Assembly: GCA_016722655.1 (NCBI GenBank)
Contig: JADKIR010000005.1
Coordinates: forward strand, 930,001 to 994,000
Origin: Cytophagaceae bacterium
GTDB lineage: Bacteria > Bacteroidota > Bacteroidia > Cytophagales > Spirosomataceae
Length of the DNA stretch: 64,000 nt
Direction of reading: 5' to 3'
Part shown: positions 18,039 through 24,667 of the stretch, in pieces
Position numbering within the stretch: the first letter of the stretch is position 1
Layout of the letters: each line of letters opens with the position of its first letter
Program-made: the position numbers and the translations under genes
Notes under the pieces: model-generated
Databases searched by the model: none
The model's input: only the letters and a program-made list of their open reading frames with translations
Told to the model about the DNA's origin: nothing

Positions 18039-18087
18039 ATGAGCTTGTCGAAGTGTATTTCTAAATACTTGCCTTCGACAAGCTCAT
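18039..18087. terminator. Long hairpin between convergent genes, possible REP-like repeat
   Basis: Perfect 15-base arms ATGAGCTTGTCGAAG (18039-18053) and its complement (18073-18087) enclose a second 6 bp stem GTATTT/AAATAC (18055-18060 with 18063-18068). It sits between the stops of two convergent genes and can serve as a bidirectional terminator. The arm sequence resembles extragenic palindromes seen scattered in several bacterial genomes. Confidence 0.6.
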
Positions 18088-18099
18088 GCTGATGGAATT

Positions 18100-18680
18100 T
18101 TAGGCTTCCTCTTCAGATTCTTCCTGCCCACCTTCTTCCTCGCCACTTTCTTCTTCTGACGACTCTTCTTCCTCGTACTCTTCTTCGGTTTCTTCTTCCT
18201 CCTCATACTCTTCCTCAGATTCTTCTTCCCCCTCTTCTTCCTCGTATTCCTCTTCTTCCTCAGATTCTTCCTCCTCTTCCTCGGATTCCTCTTCCTCCTC
18301 GTACTCTTCCTCTTCTTCAGATTCTTCCTCCTCTTCTTCAGATTCTTCTTCCTCTTCCTCGGATTCCTCTTCCTCCTCGTACTCTTCCTCTTCTTCAGAT
18401 TCTTCTTCCTCTTCCTCCTCTTCTTCCTCGTATTCTTCTTCTTCCTCAGATTCTTCCTCTTCTTCCTCGGATTCCTCTTCCTCTTCTTCTTCAGATTCTT
18501 CCTCTTCTTCAGATTCTTCTTCCTCATCGTCAGATTCTTCGTCTTCTTCGTATTCTTCTTCCTCCTCTTCGTCCTCGTATTCTTCCTCTTCTAAGCCTTC
18601 ATATTGACTTTCGTATTCTTCGAGCAATTCATCGTATTCACCTTCACTTTCATACTCTAGTTCATCATATTCCTCGGGTA
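18100..18680 (-). repeat. Low-complexity coding repeat encoding the Glu/Ser/Tyr tail
   Basis: The plus strand is a near-pure pyrimidine tract of TTCTTCCTC-type units interrupted by TCAGAT and CGTATT or CGTACT, giving imperfect units of three to ten codons. Such tracts are prone to slippage that changes length in steps. The frame is preserved through the whole tract in this copy. Confidence 0.8.
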
Positions 18681-19638
18681 CCTCCTCATCGTAATCTTCC
18701 ACTTCGATAGTTTCCCAAACATCAAAACTTTTATATTCGTCAGGTTTATAAAACTTAAAATCGTTGCGATCATACCCTTTCCCGTCATTTATAACCGACT
18801 TCTTATCTTCGATCCAGGTTTCTTCTGAATCAGGAATTGGAGTAGAACGACCAAAAATCCAGCAGTCCCCCAGGTTAAACTTCGGGTTTATTACATATTC
18901 ATAAGGCATATAGCAGTAGCCTTTGTCGCCCCATCTTTCTCCCCAGGAATTTCTTACAATAAACATTTTATCTACCTCTGAGTATCCCACACAAAGCATT
19001 GCATGTAAGCCATGAGCACTTCTTGAAGTCTCATTTGGTGAAGGCATTGGCACGATCCCGTGATTTTTATTGCAGCTGTCAAAAGAAGGGAAAAGTGCTA
19101 TACCAAAAACTATAGGGTAACCTTCGGCAAGACATTTTTTCCAATCTTCCAGTTTTACAGGCACAAATCTTGACTTTTCAATTTTGAAGTTTGCTGCCGT
19201 TTGATAAGATTTCTCATGAGGTTTGGTGTTAACTTTCGGTGCTTCGTAAGGCCATACATCTTCTTTACATGCACCAATTTTCATCAAACTTTCCACAGCA
19301 TATTGAATGTGGCTGCCGCCGTCTTTTATGGTACTTCCGGCACGCAAGCGGGCGTTGTAATACACAAAAAGCCGACTAACTTCAAATGCTTTTTTGGTAA
19401 GATATTTTTTTGCCAGATACTCATAAGCACCTGCAACAGCATTAGCAGTACAACTACTTAATCTTTGCTGATCTTCTACTTTGGTCATAAATGGACGTAA
19501 ATCGACCTTTGCGGGTAATTTTGCACCTTTTATTCCCGATGAAGCTTTGTAAGCCTTTGCGGCAGAATTAGGCGATAAGTAAGAGTAACCCGCAATTTCA
19601 CGGTCATCACCGCCCTGATTTTCGAAACTAAGATTCAT
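18100..19638 (-). CDS. Papain-like (C1) cysteine protease with a long acidic tail
   Basis: A 512-residue protein. The catalytic domain spans about residues 40-270: oxyanion Gln57, nucleophile Cys63 in SSCTANAVAG, His212 in HGLHAMLCVGY and Asn230 in RNSWGERWGDKGYCY. The start has no signal peptide. From about residue 316 to the end the chain is almost only Glu, Ser, Tyr and Asp (EEESEEE/EYEEEE units), strongly negative and presumably disordered. The gene follows a caspase-like gene by 32 bases and is co-directional. The tail could bind cations, basic proteins or a surface; none of this is shown by the sequence. Where the protein acts is unclear. Confidence 0.88.
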   Translation of the reverse strand: MNLSFENQGGDDREIAGYSYLSPNSAAKAYKASSGIKGAKLPAKVDLRPFMTKVEDQQRLSSCTANAVAGAYEYLAKKYLTKKAFEVSRLFVYYNARLRAGSTIKDGGSHIQYAVESLMKIGACKEDVWPYEAPKVNTKPHEKSYQTAANFKIEKSRFVPVKLEDWKKCLAEGYPIVFGIALFPSFDSCNKNHGIVPMPSPNETSRSAHGLHAMLCVGYSEVDKMFIVRNSWGERWGDKGYCYMPYEYVINPKFNLGDCWIFGRSTPIPDSEETWIEDKKSVINDGKGYDRNDFKFYKPDEYKSFDVWETIEVEDYDEEVPEEYDELEYESEGEYDELLEEYESQYEGLEEEEYEDEEEEEEYEEDEESDDEEEESEEEEESEEEEEEESEEEEEESEEEEEYEEEEEEEEEESEEEEEYEEEEESEEEEEESEEEEEESEEEEEYEEEEESEEEEEESEEEEEYEEEEGEEESEEEYEEEEETEEEYEEEESSEEESGEEEGGQEESEEEA

Positions 19639-19670
19639 TTGTTTTGATTAGGTTTGATATAATTTGGTTC

Positions 19671-20759
19671 TTATTTTTTTATTTTATCGGTTGAAACCCA
19701 CTCGTTCCATTCGGCCCCAAAACCATCGTAACTGATGTAATGCAAGCACATAAATTTCTTCACCACCCGGGCGGGCAACCATTTTTCGTCGTAGTCAGAA
19801 TATACTTTTACCTTTGCAGCCACCGGAAAGTCAGTATTACAGATCACGGGTTTGAGTTCTGAAGCATCCACGAAGTCTGTTTCATTATTAAGATAGCTAT
19901 AGAATCGCACTATGTATTGTCCTTCCGCATTTTTCCCGGTAACAAACCCCATGTATGGCTCATTGTCATAATCAACCATCACTCTCATGCCTACTTTTGT
20001 GTCTTTTTTCTTGGGAACTCCGGTGGTAATGGCCATATTTTGCATTGAGGCCGGAATAAAGTAAGCAGATTTTTGCTCCTCAACAACGGCCATTTCTTCA
20101 TCAATATATTGGGCCAGTTCAGATAGAGTAATACTGCCATTGCTATTTTTATCTACGAAACTTTGGCCCTGCAAGCCATAAAGCAAGGCATTGGAAAATG
20201 TCCAGTTTCCGGTGGAAAGATCCTTAGGCACGACCGAATTTAAGGCTACAAATTGTTTATTCTTGTATTTTTTCACCTCATCGGCCAGGCCTCCCGAATT
20301 GCAGCAATCTGCAAAAAAATACGCGGTTTTACCTTTAAACAATTCATTGGCAGTTTTCACAATTTCCATGGCAGAAAAATCAGCACCGGTATAATTTGCA
20401 AAACATACCCTGTCCTTTTCATCTTTATAACCATGCCCGCAATAATAAAATATCAGAGTCTCGTCAGGATTTGATTTTTGTAAAAACTCCCGGTATGCCG
20501 CCCTGACCGCATCAGTAGTGGCCTGTTTATCTTTAAGGTAAACAATTTTATCTTCGGGTACGCCAGAATCTTTGAAATGCTTCAAAATCTTGGCATCCAG
20601 ACGTCCACGTTTATCGAATGAATCAAACGAAACTTTATTGGCCCATTCAAGGACTCCAATCATAAACACCCTTACATTTTTTAATTGAGTTTTGGCCTGT
20701 GCATTGGTCTGATAGCTCCAGGATAGCAACAAGAGCATCAATAAAATTCTAGCTTTCAA
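19671..20759 (-). CDS. Secreted caspase-like (C14) protease with EF-hand-like loop and two Tudor/agenet-like domains
   Basis: A 362-residue protein. Residues 1-20 are a signal peptide. The caspase-fold domain has the His of YYCGHG (His109) and the Cys of FFADCCNSGG (Cys153). Residues 203-214 (DKNSNGSITLSE) match an EF-hand calcium loop. After about residue 253 come two beta-barrel modules (VGMRVMVDYDNEPYMGFVTG and VKVYSDYDEKWLPARVV, the latter ending WNEW) that resemble Tudor-knot or agenet domains. Metacaspase-type enzymes cut after Arg or Lys and can need calcium. The papain-like gene follows 32 bases later, probably in the same transcript. Confidence 0.85.
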   Translation of the reverse strand: MKARILLMLLLLSWSYQTNAQAKTQLKNVRVFMIGVLEWANKVSFDSFDKRGRLDAKILKHFKDSGVPEDKIVYLKDKQATTDAVRAAYREFLQKSNPDETLIFYYCGHGYKDEKDRVCFANYTGADFSAMEIVKTANELFKGKTAYFFADCCNSGGLADEVKKYKNKQFVALNSVVPKDLSTGNWTFSNALLYGLQGQSFVDKNSNGSITLSELAQYIDEEMAVVEEQKSAYFIPASMQNMAITTGVPKKKDTKVGMRVMVDYDNEPYMGFVTGKNAEGQYIVRFYSYLNNETDFVDASELKPVICNTDFPVAAKVKVYSDYDEKWLPARVVKKFMCLHYISYDGFGAEWNEWVSTDKIKK

Positions 20760-20823
20760 AGATATAGGTATTGATTTTTAACTGACAAAAAGCTTTTCTT
20801 TACTTCATGGTTATATACGGGGT

Positions 20824-20831
20824 CAAATTTA
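20824..20831 (-). promoter_or_regulatory. Candidate -7 element for the caspase-papain operon
   Basis: Minus-strand TAAATTTG fits TAnnTTTG and lies about 65 bases upstream of the caspase-like ATG. Confidence 0.42.
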
Positions 20832-20975
20832 TATTAAAAAAACATTAGAGAAATATTTTAGAAGAAAAATATTTTAAATATTAAAACTATACCAATTGAA
20901 TATTTCTGAAATTGAAAAATATTGTAGATTTGATTTTGCGTTTACAATAAATTCTTCGGTTCTGTTTTTTTTATT

Positions 20976-20983
20976 TATTTTTG
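20976..20983 (+). promoter_or_regulatory. Candidate -7 element for the lipocalin-like lipoprotein
   Basis: TATTTTTG fits TAnnTTTG and is 17 bases before ATG 21001. It lies within the longer open frame that begins at 20896, so the shorter start is preferred. Confidence 0.5.
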
Positions 20984-21000
20984 AAAAAACAACCCCAATT

Positions 21001-21444
21001 ATGAAGAATCTTTTCTTAATCTCCTTTTTGGCATTTCTGATTTCTTGTCAGAAAAAAACCGAAAATAATCAAATCGAAGGTACCTGGAAGTTATTATCAG
21101 GCACTTTAATTGAGAAAGGCGACACCACAATCACTGACTACACACAGGGGAAATCTTTTATAAAAATAATCAACGATACACATTTTGCTTTCTTTCTCCA
21201 TGATTTATCCAAAGGAAAAGATTCAACAGCAACCTATTCTTCAGGTGCAGGAACTTTTAAACTCAAGGGCGACCAATACAGCGAAAATCTGGAATATTGT
21301 TCAGACCGGGCATGGGAAGGGAATAGTTTCAATTTTACAATTGTAATCAAGGGCGATACGCTTATTCAAAGTGGTGTTGAAAAAATAGAAAAAGAAGGTA
21401 TTGACAGGTTGAACATTGAAAAATATGTAAAACTCAAAAACTGA
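21001..21444 (+). CDS. Lipocalin-like lipoprotein
   Basis: A 147-residue protein with a lipoprotein signal ending FLISC (lipid-modified Cys16). The mature part starts IEGTWKLLSG, the opening strand of lipocalin-like DUF4488/DUF5004-type proteins common in Bacteroidota, and continues as an antiparallel beta domain. A small-molecule binding role is the family assumption. No operon partner; it is divergent from the caspase-like gene. Confidence 0.78.
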   Translation: MKNLFLISFLAFLISCQKKTENNQIEGTWKLLSGTLIEKGDTTITDYTQGKSFIKIINDTHFAFFLHDLSKGKDSTATYSSGAGTFKLKGDQYSENLEYCSDRAWEGNSFNFTIVIKGDTLIQSGVEKIEKEGIDRLNIEKYVKLKN

Positions 21445-21500
21445 GCATTCACCCCTCATTGATTGTCGGATTTGCCCTGAAATAAATAAATCTGACATGG

Positions 21501-21508
21501 TATTTTTG
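21501..21508 (+). promoter_or_regulatory. Candidate -7 element for the Bcr/CflA exporter
   Basis: TATTTTTG fits TAnnTTTG and ends 20 bases before the TTG start at 21529, which supports that unusual start. Confidence 0.5.
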
Positions 21509-21528
21509 CAAATAAAAACCTTATCCTT

Positions 21529-22746
21529 TTGAAAAAAAGCCCGCTAATTAACAAAAACTCCAGGGAATTTATAGTATTTACATCTTCCTCAATGGTTTTG
21601 ACAGCCCTTGGCATTGATATTATGCTTCCGGCATTTTCAGAAGTGAGAAAACATTTCGGAATTGTTTCAGAAACCAGCCAGACTGCCAATATCATCACTT
21701 TTTTCTTTATGGGTCAAATCACTCAGATATTTTTTGGTTACCTGACTGACCGGCTGGGCAGGTTACCCATTCTGAGGATGGGTATTTTACTCTATATTCT
21801 GAGTGGAATTGCCGTTGTTTTGTCCCCTTCCCTTACAATAATTTTTTTCTTTCGGTTTACGGCTGGCATGGGAGCTGCTGCCGTCTTTATGACTTCTATT
21901 GCATGTGTGAGAGACAGGTTTTCGGGCGATGAAATGGCCAAAACTATGTCCTTTGTTATGGCGATATTTCTGTTTACACCTGTCATTGCCCCCGCTCTGG
22001 GAGCATGGATTCTGCATTTTTCTACCTGGAAAGTGGTATTTTTAGTACCTCCAATATTTGCCGTATTAGTGTTTTTGTGGTCATTCCGAATGCCAGAAAG
22101 CCATCCTGCTGAAAGAAGATCTGTGGCAGGATTTGGTGAAACAATGCAAAAAATCAAAAGCATTTTGAAGGACGGTCGATTCCTAATCTATGTAACGATT
22201 GCCACCATCGTTTTCTCGATTCTTAGTAGCTGGGTTTCAAGTTCTGAAAGAATAATAGGCGAGTTTTACCAAAGTCCCGGGCTGTTCCCGCTGATTTTTG
22301 GTGGTATGGGCCTTCTGATGGCTGCATTTTCATATATCAATTCCTATCTATCCCGGAAACTTGGAGCCAAAAAATCGCTGAAACTTTTTTTGATTTTATA
22401 TTTCATTTTTTCGGCAATAATGGTGCTTGGAGCTATTTCACAGGATCACCAACCAAGTTTGCTTTTCTTTTTTATAATGATTGCCTTTTTGATGGCTTTT
22501 ACCACTGCCGCCGACCCTAACAGCAGTGCTTTGGCACTCGAACACATGGGTGATAAGGCAGGTCTTGCGGCGTCGGTTTACGGGACAATATTCTTCTTTG
22601 TCGGCTCGGGAATAGGAGCCATTATTTCTGCAAGATTGACAGATAATATCACCCCACTTGCAATTGCAGCTTTAATTGTGAGCTCGGTCTCTTTGATTTT
22701 GAATTATTTTGTAAGAAAAAAATCAGCCTTGAATCATAAATCTTAA
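21529..22746 (+). CDS. Bcr/CflA-type multidrug efflux MFS transporter
   Basis: A 405-residue, 12-helix drug:proton antiporter. The start of helix 1 (LTALGIDIMLPAFSEVRKHF), the loop 2-3 motif GYLTDRLGRLPIL and the helix-4 arginine region FFRFTAGMGAAAVF, CVRDRFSG are typical of Bcr/CflA proteins (bicyclomycin, chloramphenicol or sulfonamide export). Translation appears to start at TTG 21529 (Lys-Lys-Ser leader before helix 1); the next in-frame ATG at 21592 would cut into helix 1. No regulator is adjacent. Confidence 0.9.
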   Translation: MKKSPLINKNSREFIVFTSSSMVLTALGIDIMLPAFSEVRKHFGIVSETSQTANIITFFFMGQITQIFFGYLTDRLGRLPILRMGILLYILSGIAVVLSPSLTIIFFFRFTAGMGAAAVFMTSIACVRDRFSGDEMAKTMSFVMAIFLFTPVIAPALGAWILHFSTWKVVFLVPPIFAVLVFLWSFRMPESHPAERRSVAGFGETMQKIKSILKDGRFLIYVTIATIVFSILSSWVSSSERIIGEFYQSPGLFPLIFGGMGLLMAAFSYINSYLSRKLGAKKSLKLFLILYFIFSAIMVLGAISQDHQPSLLFFFIMIAFLMAFTTAADPNSSALALEHMGDKAGLAASVYGTIFFFVGSGIGAIISARLTDNITPLAIAALIVSSVSLILNYFVRKKSALNHKS

Positions 22747-22848
22747 TGCTATTTTTTTAAATTAATTAAGCAAAATACCACCTGAATGTATTTAAGGTTT
22801 AAGGAAGGCGTTATTAATTAAATATTTTTTCATTTCAGGAAATCAATC

Positions 22849-23151
22849 ATGGCCAACAAAACTTCCCAGCATATTTTGGGAACTTCATCAAATCTTTTAG
22901 GATTTTGTCTTTTTGTACTTACCTCTCTTCACCTTACCAACAAATCCGAAAATAGCTTAATCGATGAGTTTACTTCCATTGTGGCCCTATTTTTAGCTAT
23001 TTCGTCTTTCTTATCATTTGTCTCTATTAAAACCGAAAATAAAAAAATGGAATATCGGTATGAACAAATCGCCGATTATCTGTTTTTAGGTTCATTATTA
23101 GGTATTTTTGGAATAATTGTATTCATTCTTTTCAATTTTTGGAAACTATAA
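22849..23151 (+). CDS. Small membrane protein of unknown function
   Basis: A 100-residue protein with three hydrophobic segments (about 12-28, 41-60 and 76-97) and a short charged loop before the last one. I recognise no family with confidence. Its stop is 2 bases before the DUF1003 gene, so the two are translationally linked and may work together in the membrane. Confidence 0.72.
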   Translation: MANKTSQHILGTSSNLLGFCLFVLTSLHLTNKSENSLIDEFTSIVALFLAISSFLSFVSIKTENKKMEYRYEQIADYLFLGSLLGIFGIIVFILFNFWKL

Positions 23152-23153
23152 TT

Positions 23154-23687
23154 ATGAAAAAAAGTAACACTGACTTATTATCGGCTGAAAGCGATCAGCT
23201 AAAAAAGTTACAGGATATCGTTAAAAAATCGATTGAAGATGAGAATTTAATAATTGAAAACCTCCTGCATCCACCAAAAGAACTTTTGACACAGGGACAG
23301 AAAATCTCAGATAAGGTGGCGAGATTTGGGGGTAGCTGGTCCTTTATTATTTCGTTTTTTTTTCTTTTGATTCTTTGGATTACATATAATTCTCTAGCCC
23401 CAAGAGGTGAAAATTTTGATCCATATCCGTTTATTTTAATGAATCTGATATTGTCGTGTATTGCTGCCTTACAAGCTCCGATCATAATGATGAGCCAAAA
23501 CAGGCAGGAGGAGAAAGACCGAAAAAGAGCCGAAAATGACTATTTGATAAATCTCAAAGCAGAATTGGAGATCAGGGCATTGAATCAAAAAATTGATCTG
23601 CTTCTGGAAGAACAAATAAAAGTACTTTTTGAGAGCCAGGCTAAACAACTGGAAATCCTTAGTTCGATTGAGAAAAAAATAAAATGA
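23154..23687 (+). CDS. DUF1003 family membrane protein
   Basis: A 177-residue protein. The DUF1003 core is plain: KVARFGGSWSFIISFFFLL, then a Trp-Ile-Thr-Tyr-Asn turn, FDPYPFILMNLILSCIAALQ, then APIIMMSQNRQEEKDRKRAE. Two membrane helices are followed by a charged coiled-coil C-terminus (residues 125-177). Function of the family is unknown. ATG 23154 is used; an upstream in-frame TTG at 23139 would overlap the previous gene. Confidence 0.88.
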   Translation: MKKSNTDLLSAESDQLKKLQDIVKKSIEDENLIIENLLHPPKELLTQGQKISDKVARFGGSWSFIISFFFLLILWITYNSLAPRGENFDPYPFILMNLILSCIAALQAPIIMMSQNRQEEKDRKRAENDYLINLKAELEIRALNQKIDLLLEEQIKVLFESQAKQLEILSSIEKKIK

Positions 23688-23750
23688 AACCGTTCGGTTT
23701 TTAAACTTCCGATGTTTTTTTTCATTTTAATAAATTGCAAAAATATCTGA

Positions 23751-24326
23751 ATGAAAATATTTAATGTAGGCGAAAAATCGGTAAACAGGTATCTGCTTGT
23801 GAGCGATTCCCACCGGTTATTGATCGACACCGGATTTCCCGACACATTGAATAGTATGGGTCGTGAAATGAGAATTACCGGGTATAAAATCAGTGAGATT
23901 GACTATCTGGCAGTTACTCATTTTCATATTGACCACGCCGGAGCAATACAGGAATTAAAAAATCAGGGGGTGAAATTTATCCTCTTTGATTTTCAACAAC
24001 GATTTATTGAACCCATGGAGATTTTAGCCTCAGGAAAATGGAAATATACTCCGCTCAAGCTGACAGATAATCTGGTGATAAATACGGAAGATTCAGGTTT
24101 GTTTCTGAGAAAGTTAAATATAAATGGAAAATTTATTCACACACCCGGGCACTCTCCTGATAGTGTTTCTTTGGTTTTAAGCACTGGCGAGACATTCACC
24201 GGCGACCTTCCCCCTGAATCTTTACTCATGGAGGATGACATTGAAAAGAAGTTGTCATGGGAAAAACTAAAATCAGAAGGTGTTTCTAAGGTTTTTCCCG
24301 GTCACGGAAACCCATACAATTATTAG
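23751..24326 (+). CDS. MBL-fold metallo-hydrolase
   Basis: A 191-residue metallo-beta-lactamase fold protein with the zinc motif HFHIDH (57-62), HTPGHSPDSVSL, GDLPP and a final GHGNPY. The short length and motif spacing fit glyoxalase-II-like or general thioesterase-type members; the substrate cannot be inferred. Stands alone. Confidence 0.88.
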   Translation: MKIFNVGEKSVNRYLLVSDSHRLLIDTGFPDTLNSMGREMRITGYKISEIDYLAVTHFHIDHAGAIQELKNQGVKFILFDFQQRFIEPMEILASGKWKYTPLKLTDNLVINTEDSGLFLRKLNINGKFIHTPGHSPDSVSLVLSTGETFTGDLPPESLLMEDDIEKKLSWEKLKSEGVSKVFPGHGNPYNY

Positions 24327-24667
24327 TCAGCCTTTTTTCTTCTGCCTATTTATTCCAAAACACCATTCCAGAACTCTCATTATCAAGGAGTTTGAAGTTT
24401 TGCTAATTTTAACAGCAATGTTGTGCTAATTTTTTAACCATATTTGTAATGTTGTTTCTCTGAATTGTTTAAGAGGCGTAGCAGCAGAAAACAGGCAACA
24501 AGGTTGAGGTGGAGAGGTGATAATTAATGTGTTATTTTTTTAGTATGTTAATTGATTTCATAATAAAATTAGTATTTCATCGTGCGGTTTAATCATTCAT
24601 GTGCTGAATTCTGTCTCTCATAAATAGCTCAGCCAATCGCTGTAGCCGATTGCCAAAACAAAAAAAT
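24327..24667. other. Non-coding gap upstream of the polymerase gene
   Basis: This 341-base stretch shows no supported ORF, tRNA or clear promoter. It contains GCTAATTTT twice (near 24398 and 24424), about 26 bases apart. No SOS-type operator was recognised. Confidence 0.5.

Noticed and set aside
18084..18527. 147-residue Lys/Arg-rich ORF on the same strand as the papain-like gene
   Set aside because: It is a different frame of the Glu-rich repeat and its composition follows from the repeat, not from a real gene.
18100..18680. Repeat tract considered as a CRISPR or satellite
   Set aside because: The units are short, imperfect, in frame and coding, without equal spacers.
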